Notes under the pieces: model-generated | Database searches by the model: none | The model's input: the letters and a program-made list of their open reading frames with translations, nothing else | What the model was told of the DNA's origin: nothing | Made by a program: the position numbers and the translations under genes | Shown: in pieces, positions 45,602 to 54,117 of the stretch | How positions within the stretch are numbered: position 1 is the first letter of the stretch | Layout of the letters: every line of letters begins with the position of its first letter | Source of the DNA: Cyclobacterium xiamenense | Lineage (GTDB): Bacteria; Bacteroidota; Bacteroidia; Cytophagales; Cyclobacteriaceae | Length of the DNA: 64,000 bases | Direction of reading: 5' to 3' | Assembly: GCF_009467825.1 (NCBI RefSeq) | Contig: NZ_WIOK01000008.1 | Location: 1 to 64,000, forward strand

Positions 45602-46891
45602 TTAGAAATTATCCCGTATATAAAGCAAAACTTTTTCTATTTCATTGCGAACAGCCGACGATTTGTGCGGGTAATTGTTGTTCATAAAGGCAAATGCGTA
45701 GACTTTTCCGCCGCGGGTTTTAAGAAAGCCCACGAGGCTTTGGTTGTTGCTGATCGTTCCGGTTTTGGCCATGACATAGGGTACCGATGCACTGTAGTTG
45801 TATTTCAGTGTGCCGGTTCTGCCCCCCGTAGGCAATAAGCGAAACAGTTCTTCGTCGGGAAACAACCGATAGATTTTTTCCACCAGGGAGACCATGGTCC
45901 GGGGGGTAAAGAGATTGTGCCGGGACAATCCCGAACCGTCCACCCACTGCGGATCGTCGGGCAAGTCGTACAGGTAGGTTTCTTTGATATACTCGATGGC
46001 TTTTTCACTGGATAACTCCCGAAACACCTCGTCTGAAATCTGAAGCAGCAGCTGTTCGGCAATGAAGTTGTCACTTTCCAGCAGCATCTCTTTGTACAAC
46101 GCCTGCGTGGGAATGCCTTTTAAAACGAAATGGTCCGGGGGAAGTTTTTCATCGGATAGAAGTACCTGCACGCCCCAGTCGTTGGTAGCCAGATCAGCGA
46201 AGGTTTCTGGCGAGGTGATAAACGGGACCCGAACATCCCGGCCATTATAGGTTCGTGGATTGTAGTAAAAAAGGTTGCTGTGCCAATCCCGTTGTAAATT
46301 TCTTAGCGGCTTTTGCGAAGTAGCAATGCTAAATCCCGGCGGACTGATGACGGGCCGGTTATTCACGTTGCTGCCTTTGGCCAAATTGCCAAACAAAGGG
46401 AAGGGCGAGCGCTCCGCTGAGTAGGATTGGTTGTAATCATCCCATTGCCAGCCGTATCCGAATGGCTCGTCCTTCCAGTTACTGTCCGAGAAATACAGGG
46501 TGTCGTAGCTTGCCAGAAAGGCCTTAAGTTTTGGAGAAGGAAGCGGCGGGTATTTCCAGGAGGGATCTCCGGTACCCCAAACGATGGGTTTATCGTCTTT
46601 CAGAATAAAACGTAGGAAGGTGGTGCTGTCGCCCAGCACCATGAGTGAACCGAAAAAGGTAAACAATTTGGTGGTGGAGGCAGGAATGAAGTACAGGTGG
46701 CTGTTTTTGTCGTACCGGACCAGTTGGCTATCCAGGTCATAGAGCATAAAGCCGGTGAGGTGATTATCAAAAAACGAACCCTCCCCAAGTAGCTCGTCCA
46801 ATCCTAAATAGGCGGATTTTGCGTCCTGAGCAGAACTGCTAAACCAAAAAAAACAGCCGAAAAGAAATCCAAGAAGTGCGGTTTTCTGCAT
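45602..46891 (-). CDS. dacB: D-alanyl-D-alanine carboxypeptidase, PBP4/DacB (S13) type
   Basis: 429 residues with a signal peptide (1-21, ending SSSAQ). The penicillin-binding motifs are SxxK in PASTTKLF (Ser72, Lys75), SxN in GSGLSRHN and KTG in MAKTGTISNN. S13 enzymes trim or cut peptidoglycan peptides. It is shorter than E. coli DacB, suggesting a reduced insert domain. It stands in an operon with an S66 peptidase and SGNH hydrolase, supporting a role in wall remodelling. Confidence 0.9.
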   Translation of the reverse strand: MQKTALLGFLFGCFFWFSSSAQDAKSAYLGLDELLGEGSFFDNHLTGFMLYDLDSQLVRYDKNSHLYFIPASTTKLFTFFGSLMVLGDSTTFLRFILKDDKPIVWGTGDPSWKYPPLPSPKLKAFLASYDTLYFSDSNWKDEPFGYGWQWDDYNQSYSAERSPFPLFGNLAKGSNVNNRPVISPPGFSIATSQKPLRNLQRDWHSNLFYYNPRTYNGRDVRVPFITSPETFADLATNDWGVQVLLSDEKLPPDHFVLKGIPTQALYKEMLLESDNFIAEQLLLQISDEVFRELSSEKAIEYIKETYLYDLPDDPQWVDGSGLSRHNLFTPRTMVSLVEKIYRLFPDEELFRLLPTGGRTGTLKYNYSASVPYVMAKTGTISNNQSLVGFLKTRGGKVYAFAFMNNNYPHKSSAVRNEIEKVLLYIRDNF

Positions 46892-46897
46892 GATCAG

Positions 46898-47281
46898 CTA
46901 TTGATTCCCTTTTGAAAAACTGAGGAATAGGAATGCCCAACCAGCGATAAACCCCACTCCTCCCAGTGGCGTGATGGCGCCCAGCCAGGTAAGTTGGCTT
47001 AAGCAGAGCAGGTAGAGGCTGCCAGAAAAAACAAGGATACCTACCAAAAAGGACCAGGCACTCAACTTAAGTCGCGCCATCTGGGGATTGTTCTGATACA
47101 AGATTCCCACGAGCAAGAGCGCAAGGCTATGGTAAAAATGATAGCTGACTGCCGTTTGGTAGGTGTCCAGCCGGCCCGTTTCAGTCAGCAGGGGTTCCAG
47201 GGCATGTGCGCCGAAGGCTCCGAAAATAACTGCCAGGGCTCCGGAAATGGCGCCAACTTGCAGCATTGATTTTGTCGTCAT
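46898..47281 (-). CDS. DUF423 membrane protein
   Basis: 127 residues with four hydrophobic helices (about 8-28, 45-63, 70-92 and 98-120). GAISGALAVIFGAFGAHALE and YQTAVSYHFYHSLALLLVG are the DUF423 signatures (YgdD-like). Function unknown. It starts 11 bp after the yggS-like gene and ends 6 bp before the PBP4 gene. Confidence 0.9.
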   Translation of the reverse strand: MTTKSMLQVGAISGALAVIFGAFGAHALEPLLTETGRLDTYQTAVSYHFYHSLALLLVGILYQNNPQMARLKLSAWSFLVGILVFSGSLYLLCLSQLTWLGAITPLGGVGFIAGWAFLFLSFSKGNQ

Positions 47282-47292
47282 GGTGGAGTAAT

Positions 47293-47976
47293 TTAGGTAT
47301 AGGTACGGGCTCCAAATACGGCACTTCCGATGCGTACCATGGTACTGCCTTCCTCCTGGGCGATTCGGTAATCGCCGCTCATGCCCATGGATAGCTCCTT
47401 CATCTGAACCTGTGTCGGTAGCTCCGCCCGTTTGATTTGTTCAAAGAGTGCTTTCAGCCCCCGAAATTCGGCACGTACTTTTTCCGTATCCGGCGTGTTG
47501 GTAGCCATGCCCATCAATCCAAGGATTTGAATGTGCTGCAATTCCCCGATTTCGGTACCAAATAGAAATGTCGTCAATTCGGCCTCGTCCCAGCCAAATT
47601 TACTCTCTTCGCTAGCGATGTGCACCTGGAGCAGACAGGGGATCGCCCGGTTTACTTTCTGCCCTTCTTTATTGATTTGTTTGAGCAGGCGAAGGGAATC
47701 GACGCTGTGTATCAGGTGGACAAAGGAGGCGATGTATTTTACTTTATTCCGCTGCAGGTGGCCAATCATGTGCCAGCGGATATCTTTTGGCAATAGGGCC
47801 TCCTTTTCGGTCATCTCTTGTACTTTGTTCTCACCAAAATCGCGAATTCCGGCGGCGTAGGCCTCCTGTATGGCAGAAATTGGCTTGGTTTTGCTGACCG
47901 CGACCAATAAGCAGTCGGGGTTAGCAAAGGACCGGGTGATGGTAGTTAAATTAGTGGCGATGTTGGCATTTTCCAT
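47293..47976 (-). CDS. YggS/PLPBP family PLP homeostasis protein
   Basis: 227 residues from the ATG complement at 47974-47976; an upstream ATG at 48036 would add 20 residues that do not fit the family. The PLP lysine is in LLVAVSKTKPISAIQ, with DFGENKVQEM, WHMIGHLQRNKVKYI and MGMSGDYRIAQEEGSTMVRI as other signatures. It binds PLP and buffers the cofactor rather than catalysing a known reaction. It leads a five-gene operon that otherwise concerns the cell wall. Confidence 0.92.
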   Translation of the reverse strand: MENANIATNLTTITRSFANPDCLLVAVSKTKPISAIQEAYAAGIRDFGENKVQEMTEKEALLPKDIRWHMIGHLQRNKVKYIASFVHLIHSVDSLRLLKQINKEGQKVNRAIPCLLQVHIASEESKFGWDEAELTTFLFGTEIGELQHIQILGLMGMATNTPDTEKVRAEFRGLKALFEQIKRAELPTQVQMKELSMGMSGDYRIAQEEGSTMVRIGSAVFGARTYT

Positions 47977-48005
47977 TGGCGAAGCAAACAGTTTTTGTTT
48001 CGCAA

Positions 48006-48013
48006 CAAAGATA
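48006..48013 (-). promoter_or_regulatory. Possible -7 box of the yggS-DUF423-pbp4 operon
   Basis: Reads TATCTTTG on the minus strand, an exact TAnnTTTG match 29 bp before the start at 47976. No convincing -33 TTTG was seen. Confidence 0.35.
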
Positions 48014-48093
48014 TGGGTATATTGGTAAAAACACACATTTTACCGATCCGGCTGCACGGATACAGAAAATTAGTACTGATTGACTTCGGACAG

Positions 48094-48711
48094 ATGGCTA
48101 TACTTACGAACAACTTGGGATACATAAAGTGGAAAATCGTCCTTCTTCTGGGAGGCATGGTATCCGCCTTGGTCTGCAAAGGCCAGGAACGGGTTCCGGT
48201 ATACGAAATAAACGAAAACCGAAAGAAACTGGAGAGCCGGGGTATGCTCGTGCTGGGGAGTTGGGCGGTAGGAAACATGCTTTGGGGAGGCATCGGCGCT
48301 GCCCGAAGTGAAGGGAAGGAAAAAAGCTTTCATCAGATGAATCTGTATTGGAATTCCGTAAACCTGGCCATTGCCGGTTTGGGCTACCTTTCTGCAACCA
48401 GAAAACGAACCGAATCCGGGCTATGGCAAAGCATGAGGGCACAACAGCGATCAGAAAAGATTTTGTTGGTGAACGCCGCATTGGATCTGGGATACATGAC
48501 CGGCGGATTTTACCTCAAGGAAAGAGGGAAGCGCCTGCAGGATCCCCGTTTGTCAGGTTTCGGAAATTCCCTGGTTTTGCAGGGAGCCTTTTTGTTGGTG
48601 TTTGACGGAATCCTGTACTCCCTACAAAATAACAACGGAAAAAAATTCCGGCCCTGGGTGGAAAATATGGATGTAGGAGCAACCGGGTTGGGTGTGAAGA
48701 TACCTTTTTAA
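48094..48711 (+). CDS. Conserved Bacteroidota hypothetical (DUF6992-like)
   Basis: 205 residues from the ATG at 48094; an in-frame ATG at 47995 would add 33 residues that overlap the divergent promoter. Residues 1-29 are a signal peptide. Conserved-looking parts are ESRGMLVLGSWAVGNMLWGG, FHQMNLYWNSVNLAIAGLGY and KILLVNAALDLGYMTGGFYL, suggesting two to three membrane helices or a small barrel. It resembles DUF6992-type proteins; function unknown. It is followed by a terminator. Confidence 0.75.
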   Translation: MAILTNNLGYIKWKIVLLLGGMVSALVCKGQERVPVYEINENRKKLESRGMLVLGSWAVGNMLWGGIGAARSEGKEKSFHQMNLYWNSVNLAIAGLGYLSATRKRTESGLWQSMRAQQRSEKILLVNAALDLGYMTGGFYLKERGKRLQDPRLSGFGNSLVLQGAFLLVFDGILYSLQNNNGKKFRPWVENMDVGATGLGVKIPF

Positions 48712-48718
48712 GATCGGC

Positions 48719-48744
48719 AAGGCGAGATAAACCGCCTTTTTTTT
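48719..48744 (+). terminator. Rho-independent terminator after the DUF6992-like gene
   Basis: AAGGCG at 48719-48724 pairs with CGCCTT at 48733-48738 around an 8-nt loop and runs into eight T. Confidence 0.75.
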
Positions 48745-48810
48745 GGCCATTTTTTCAGAGTTTTAGGAAAAGGCTGATCGTATTTTTTTTTCGATTTCAG
48801 CCATGGCTTT

Positions 48811-48840
48811 TTAGCGAACCCGTGTGGGATCATTCGCTAA
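48811..48840. repeat. Inverted repeat in the susC upstream gap
   Basis: TTAGCGAA at 48811-48818 and TTCGCTAA at 48833-48840 are perfect complements. Inside them CCC and GGG can pair around GTGT, giving an 11-bp hairpin with a 4-nt bulge. There is no T-run, so it is more likely a protein-binding site or RNA structure than a terminator. Confidence 0.55.
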
Positions 48841-48977
48841 GAAGCGGTTGGTTCCAGTTCGCACGGATGATGCCTGATTCGGCTCAGATGAATCCCGAAA
48901 ATCCCTTTCTGCTTTAGTGATTTACCGTTCATATAAAAAAATCGATGGGAAGCTGGTAAAAAAAACGCTTCAATTAC

Positions 48978-49009
48978 GTTGTTTTTCTCTTTAGAAAATT
49001 CTACATTTC
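48978..49009 (+). promoter_or_regulatory. Candidate promoter of susC-susD
   Basis: GTTG at 48978-48981, a 20-nt spacer and TACATTTC at 49002-49009: one mismatch to TTTG and one to TAnnTTTG. The start would be near 49016, leaving a leader of about 190 nt. Confidence 0.4.
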
Positions 49010-49208
49010 CCGGTGTTTTCACACTTTCTGTTCACCTATCCGTCTATTTACCTCGTAAAATTCGATTGGTAGTGGATTCGAAGGAGTTATGTAGTTATAG
49101 AAAGAACGAACGCTTTATATAGGTACATTTCCACTGGCGTAAAATTGACAGGCCGGCGACTGAAGTTTGAAACGAATAAAACGAATGTAAATCCAAAACA
49201 ATCCTTTT

Positions 49209-52200
49209 ATGAAAAACCTATTACTTATTTTATGTCTGGCAATGCTAACTGCAATGGGAAGCAGTGTTCAGGCACAAACCGTTTCGGGGAAGGTGACTGA
49301 CCAGTCAGATGGCATGCCCTTGCCTGGAGTTTCGGTACTGATCAAAGGAACATCCACCGGAACAGCAACGGATGTGGATGGCAATTTTAATTTAAATGTG
49401 CCGGGTGAACAGACGGTTCTCGTCTTTTCGTTTTTGGGGTTTGAGACGGTAGAGGAAACCGTTGGAAACCGCAGTACAATCAACATTGCACTGGCTGAGG
49501 ACGCAGCGGAATTGTCCGAAGTAGTCGTAACGGCGCTGGGTATCGAACGAGATGTTCGTGCGCTTCAGTACTCCATCACAGAAGTGGGGGGAGAGGAATT
49601 CACCCAGGCACGGGAAAACAACATCGCCAATCAATTGGCCGGGCGTGTTGCCGGTGTGAATGTCAGCAATGTGGCTTCCGGACCTGCAGGTTCTTCCCGG
49701 GTGATTATTCGGGGTAATACTTCCTTGCAGGGTGGCAACCAGCCATTGTATGTGATCGATGGTATCCCGATGGACAACACCAATTTTGGACAGGCGGGTG
49801 TATGGGGAGGTGCCGACCAGGGTGACGGGATGACCAGTGTGAACCCGGATGACATCGAGACCATGTCCGTATTGAAGGGGGCAAGTGCTGCCGCTCTTTA
49901 CGGTTCCCGTGCCGCCAACGGCGTGATCCTGATCACCACGAAAAGGGGTACCTCCAGGAGAGGGATCGGCGTAGAGATCAACTCCAACGTGGTATTTGAG
50001 CGCATCAACAACCAAACCGACCTGCAAACCGAATTTGGTTCCGGGCGGTACCAGGGAGATTTGATTACGGGAAGCGCAGTACGACCCACTACGGTTCGTC
50101 AAGGCTACGACTGGGGTACACAAGCCTGGGGAGAAAGACTGGGTTCGGGTACCGCCATGCACTTTGACGGGGTAGAGCGGCCCTATGTCTATGCGGGGGA
50201 TAACTGGAACCGGTTTTACGAGACCGGTACGGCTTTCACGAACAGTATTTCCCTGGCTGGCGGTAGCGATACCCAAACCTTCCGGTTCAATGTTACGGAC
50301 ATGAGAAGTTCATCCGTGGTTCCAAATGCAGGGTTTGACCGATTAAATATGTCCATTGCTACCAGCGGAAAATTTGGAAAGAAACTGACCTTTGATGCGA
50401 AGGTACTTTATTCCAACGAGCGTACCCAAAACCGACCACGGCTGTCCGACTCGCCGGGCAACGCATTCCAATCCATTTTTGCCCTTCCTCCCAATGTAAA
50501 CGTGGAATGGGGTAAAGGCGATCCCAATCGACTGGGAACCATTCCGATAGGAACGGATCCGGCATTGCTCAGCACCTGGGGTTTTGCCGAGCAGGAAGAA
50601 TACCTGATGACCAATAACCCCTGGGGGCAAAATCCGTATTTTTCCACGCATCAATTGTCCATCAACGATACGCGAGACCGAATCATCACCTCCGGGTCGC
50701 TGAGATACGACATTACGGATCATTTGTATCTCTCCGGGCGAGCCGGTATGGACTGGTTTACCCGAAGGGGAACTACTTTGACACCACAGGGCACGGGGTA
50801 CCAGCGAAACGGGAGCATGAATGAAAGCGAGCGACGAGTAAACGAGATCAACCTGGAAGCCATGCTTGGTTACAACCGGGAATTTGGCGACTTCGGCGTC
50901 AACGCCTTTGTTGGTGCCAACCGCATGCGCAGGGAAGATGAAAACATTTCGGCGAATGGTCAGGGATTCAATGTTCCCTTTTTCCACGCCATTAATAATT
51001 CCGTGATCCGGAACTTTGGCTACGGGTATTCGGGATGGGGTATCAATTCCGTCTTTGGATCGGCTGAGGTGAGCTACAAGAATTTTCTATTCCTGACAGC
51101 TACCGGTCGGACGGACTGGTTTTCGGTTCTGGACCCTCAATTTAATGACATTACCTATCCCTCTGTGGGAGGTAGTTTCGTGTTCTCTGATGCCATGAAT
51201 GAGCTTCCCAGCTGGTTGAGTTTCGGTAAAGTAAGGGGCTCCTGGGCCCGTGTGGGCAACTCTACTGTGGGCCCCTATCAAATTCAAAACGTTTATTCAC
51301 TGAGACCCGCTCCCGCGGTTGATCACGGAGGGAATCAGGTGGCCATGGCCTCCTTTGCGACCGCGGGCGGTAGAAGTGGAACCATCCCCAACCGGTTTCT
51401 GAAACCGCTGTTGTCTACAGAGATTGAAGCCGGATTTGACATTCGGTTTTTCCAAAACAGACTGGGATTAGATTTCACCTATTACCGGCAGCGAAGTACG
51501 GATGACCAGCTAAATGCCCAGATTTCCCAATCTTCTGGTTTCGGGTCTACCCTGGTGAATCTGGGTGAGATGGAAAACAGAGGCATTGAGATCTTGCTTA
51601 CCGGTACACCAATACGCACCTCTGATTTCAATTGGGATGTATCGTTTAACATCGCGCGAAACAGAAATGAAGTTATCTCCCTGATTGAAGGCAGCGATAT
51701 TTTGAATGTGGAAGAGCCACGTACCCGAACCGTATTCGTGCAGCACCGAACCGGCTTTCCGTTTGGTGTATTGGCAGGTTGGGTGCAGAAGCGATCGCCT
51801 GACGGACAGCCCGTATTTGAAGAAAATGGCGCACCCGTACAGTCAGATCAGATGGAAGTCATTGGAAACGGAATACCCGACTGGACCGGAGGTATCAATA
51901 ACAGCATTACCTTTAAAGGGTTTAATCTCTCAGCACTGGTTGATTTCCGAATTGGAGGCGATTTATACTCTGGTACCAACGTACGTCTTACGCAGTGGGG
52001 ATTACACCAACAGACCTTGCAGGGTAGGGCAGGAGAGGAGCCGCTTACCGTATCCGGCGTAATCCAATCCGGAACGGCTACCGATGGAAGTCCGATTTAC
52101 GAATCCTTTTCGAAGACCCTTTCTCCCGGAGAGGCCAATAACTACTGGAATCAGATGGGAAACAGGGTCCAGGACTTTTTCATATATGACGGGTCTTTCG

Positions 52201-52433
52201 CCAAGTTGCGACAGGTTACCCTGGGTTACAATTTTCCTAGAAGTATCCTGGACAAAACTCCATTTACCAATTTGAACCTGTCTTTTGTGGGTAGAAACCT
52301 GTCCATTTTATGGAAAAATGTGGAAAACATCGATCCTGAATCCGGTTATTCTTCCGGAAATGGGCAAGGCCTGGATTACTTTGGTATGCCACAGACCCGG
52401 ACGTTTGGATTCAATGTAAGGGCAACGTTTTAA
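49209..52433 (+). CDS. SusC/RagA-type TonB-linked outer-membrane transporter
   Basis: 1074 residues. A signal peptide (1-22, ending SSVQAQ) is followed by a carboxypeptidase-like regulatory domain (about 24-105, with GKVTDQSDGMPLPGVSVLIK), the plug domain (about 115-235, with SRVIIRGNTSLQGGNQPLYV) and a large 22-strand-type beta barrel ending in GFNVRATF. It imports a nutrient across the outer membrane using TonB energy, with the SusD lipoprotein as lid. The susD start overlaps its stop (TAATG). No TonB box variant or sigma-factor signalling extension was seen. The substrate is unknown; no glycoside hydrolase or peptidase is next to it. Confidence 0.95.
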   Translation: MKNLLLILCLAMLTAMGSSVQAQTVSGKVTDQSDGMPLPGVSVLIKGTSTGTATDVDGNFNLNVPGEQTVLVFSFLGFETVEETVGNRSTINIALAEDAAELSEVVVTALGIERDVRALQYSITEVGGEEFTQARENNIANQLAGRVAGVNVSNVASGPAGSSRVIIRGNTSLQGGNQPLYVIDGIPMDNTNFGQAGVWGGADQGDGMTSVNPDDIETMSVLKGASAAALYGSRAANGVILITTKRGTSRRGIGVEINSNVVFERINNQTDLQTEFGSGRYQGDLITGSAVRPTTVRQGYDWGTQAWGERLGSGTAMHFDGVERPYVYAGDNWNRFYETGTAFTNSISLAGGSDTQTFRFNVTDMRSSSVVPNAGFDRLNMSIATSGKFGKKLTFDAKVLYSNERTQNRPRLSDSPGNAFQSIFALPPNVNVEWGKGDPNRLGTIPIGTDPALLSTWGFAEQEEYLMTNNPWGQNPYFSTHQLSINDTRDRIITSGSLRYDITDHLYLSGRAGMDWFTRRGTTLTPQGTGYQRNGSMNESERRVNEINLEAMLGYNREFGDFGVNAFVGANRMRREDENISANGQGFNVPFFHAINNSVIRNFGYGYSGWGINSVFGSAEVSYKNFLFLTATGRTDWFSVLDPQFNDITYPSVGGSFVFSDAMNELPSWLSFGKVRGSWARVGNSTVGPYQIQNVYSLRPAPAVDHGGNQVAMASFATAGGRSGTIPNRFLKPLLSTEIEAGFDIRFFQNRLGLDFTYYRQRSTDDQLNAQISQSSGFGSTLVNLGEMENRGIEILLTGTPIRTSDFNWDVSFNIARNRNEVISLIEGSDILNVEEPRTRTVFVQHRTGFPFGVLAGWVQKRSPDGQPVFEENGAPVQSDQMEVIGNGIPDWTGGINNSITFKGFNLSALVDFRIGGDLYSGTNVRLTQWGLHQQTLQGRAGEEPLTVSGVIQSGTATDGSPIYESFSKTLSPGEANNYWNQMGNRVQDFFIYDGSFAKLRQVTLGYNFPRSILDKTPFTNLNLSFVGRNLSILWKNVENIDPESGYSSGNGQGLDYFGMPQTRTFGFNVRATF

Positions 52434-54058
52434 TGACTAAAGAAATGAATACTATGAACATACGGAATAAGTTTCTAATGGCGGTACTTGCGGGGAGTCT
52501 TTCCTTCTTTTCCTGTGATACGGAGGACTTGCACGATTTGAACATCAATCCACAGGCAGTGGATGAAATTGACCTAAACTTTATGTTTACGGCCGCCCAG
52601 CTCGGTTCGGCTTCCGGAGGGTCTTCCGGAGATAATCGATACATCGATTGGCGGACTAATATTGGCATGTCCGCATACCTGATTCAGCACCTGGCAAATG
52701 CGGGCGGAGGCATTGCGCCCGGGGATAAATACACGGAGAATTTCGAGTCAAACAATGCTCCTTTTGAGTTCTTCTATGGAGATGCGCTAAAGAATATTTC
52801 CGAGGTAATCCGGCAGACAGGTCCGGGAGGATACGATGAAGGAAACAAGATCAATACGCGGAATGCAGCGAGAATCATGCGCGTATTGAATTTTCATCGA
52901 TTAACGGATTTTTATGGAAATATCCCTTATTTCGATGCGCTTCAGGGCATGGACGGGGTATTCTTTCCTGAATACGATCCCCAATCGGAGATTTATCCAC
53001 ATTTGTTGCAGGAGTTGGAAGAGGCCACGGCTGCGATAAGTGCGTCAAATCCCGACGATGGATTTGCCCGGGCAGATATCATTTATGACGGCGATATCAC
53101 CAAATGGAAGCGTTTTGGGTATTCGCTGATGCTGCGGTTGGCGATGCGGGTGTCCGAAGTGGCACCTCAGTTGGCAAACGAGTACGTGACCAAAGCCATT
53201 GCGGGTGGGGTGATGCAAAGCAATGACGACAACGCTTTTGTTCCCATGTCGGAAGGCCCCAGTCTGTGGATCAATCAGAATGGTATTTCCAGGGCCTTTT
53301 TCCCTGGAGACGGAGGACAGCCTTCGTACATGAGTGAGACCCTGATCAATTGGCTGAAAGCTGGTGCTACAGCGGCCGATGAGGTAGATCCTCGATTGAT
53401 GATTTTGAGTGGTGGTATAGCCGATTGGTCCGCAGTAGGTTGGACGCCATTTAACACCAATCCTTTAGAACAGAAAGGAATGCCCAACGGATTTGATGCA
53501 GCCGGTTTGGAGGAACTGGAAGGTGGTCCAATTGACCAGGTATCTACCTACTCCCGAATCAATTACCTTTTGCTTCAGCGGGATAGCCCGTACATGTTGA
53601 TGAATTACGCAGAGTCGGCGTTTTTGCAGGCGGAAGCCCTGGAGCGAGGCATTGGATCCGGCATACCCGGTACAGCCGAGGAGCATTACAGCCAGGGAGT
53701 AAAAGAAGCCATGCAGATGTATACCTTCTTTGATGCGTCGCTGGAGGTATCCGATGCGGAAGTAACCGCTTACCTGGACAGACATCCGTACGGCGTAGAG
53801 AAGCCTGCCCTGGAAATGATCGGGGAACAAATGTGGGTGAGCAAGTTTTTCAACTGGTGGGAAGCATGGTCTGACTGGAGAAGAACGGGTTACCCCGTAT
53901 TGACTCCCACCAATTACCCCGGAAATGTTACGCAGGGACAAATCATGAGAAAATTACGGTATCCTGCTGCGGAAGTAGCCACCAATGAAAATTTCCAGGC
54001 AGGGGCTACCCTACCGGATATCTTCACTACCCGCGTATGGTGGGATACTGCGGATTGA
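52433..54058 (+). CDS. SusD/RagB-type nutrient-binding outer-membrane lipoprotein
   Basis: 541 residues from the ATG that overlaps the susC stop; in-frame ATGs at 52445 and 52454 are alternative starts. A lipobox (SLSFFSC) marks it as a lipoprotein. LHDLNINPQAVDEIDLNFMF and the helical TPR-like parts resemble the SusD-like_2 group (PF12771) rather than the starch-type SusD. It forms the lid of the SusC transporter. The gene ends 27 bp before a strong two-way terminator. Confidence 0.92.
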   Translation: MTKEMNTMNIRNKFLMAVLAGSLSFFSCDTEDLHDLNINPQAVDEIDLNFMFTAAQLGSASGGSSGDNRYIDWRTNIGMSAYLIQHLANAGGGIAPGDKYTENFESNNAPFEFFYGDALKNISEVIRQTGPGGYDEGNKINTRNAARIMRVLNFHRLTDFYGNIPYFDALQGMDGVFFPEYDPQSEIYPHLLQELEEATAAISASNPDDGFARADIIYDGDITKWKRFGYSLMLRLAMRVSEVAPQLANEYVTKAIAGGVMQSNDDNAFVPMSEGPSLWINQNGISRAFFPGDGGQPSYMSETLINWLKAGATAADEVDPRLMILSGGIADWSAVGWTPFNTNPLEQKGMPNGFDAAGLEELEGGPIDQVSTYSRINYLLLQRDSPYMLMNYAESAFLQAEALERGIGSGIPGTAEEHYSQGVKEAMQMYTFFDASLEVSDAEVTAYLDRHPYGVEKPALEMIGEQMWVSKFFNWWEAWSDWRRTGYPVLTPTNYPGNVTQGQIMRKLRYPAAEVATNENFQAGATLPDIFTTRVWWDTAD

Positions 54059-54084
54059 TTGCTAGTTTGGTTTTTGGAAAAAGT

Positions 54085-54117
54085 AATAAGAGGCTGCCCT
54101 GGCAGTCTCTTATTTTT
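54085..54117. terminator. Two-way terminator between susD and the FG-GAP lipoprotein gene
   Basis: AATAAGAGGCTGCC at 54085-54098 pairs with GGCAGTCTCTTATT at 54101-54114 (14 bp, one G-T pair), followed by TTTTT on the plus strand. It also follows the convergent gene, whose stop codon at 54110-54112 lies inside the right arm. Confidence 0.8.

Larger units (their letters stand above)
48745..49208 (+). other. Gene-free regulatory gap upstream of susC
   Basis: About 460 bp with no convincing gene. It holds a long inverted repeat at 48811-48840, a candidate promoter at 48978-49009 and, after that, roughly 190 bp that would be the susC leader. TACATTTCC occurs twice, at 49002 and 49124. No tRNA or known riboswitch was recognised. 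Confidence 0.6.

Noticed and set aside
48837-49022. Open frame of 61 codons on the minus strand upstream of susC
   Set aside because: No resemblance to known proteins, and it covers the inverted repeat and the candidate susC promoter.
49124-49131. Second TACATTTC as a susC -7 box
   Set aside because: No TTG or TTTG lies 19-21 nt upstream, unlike the copy at 49002.
49392-50276. Open frame of 294 codons on the minus strand inside susC
   Set aside because: It lies antisense to the clearly conserved plug domain of the transporter and has no family resemblance, so it is a shadow of the real gene.
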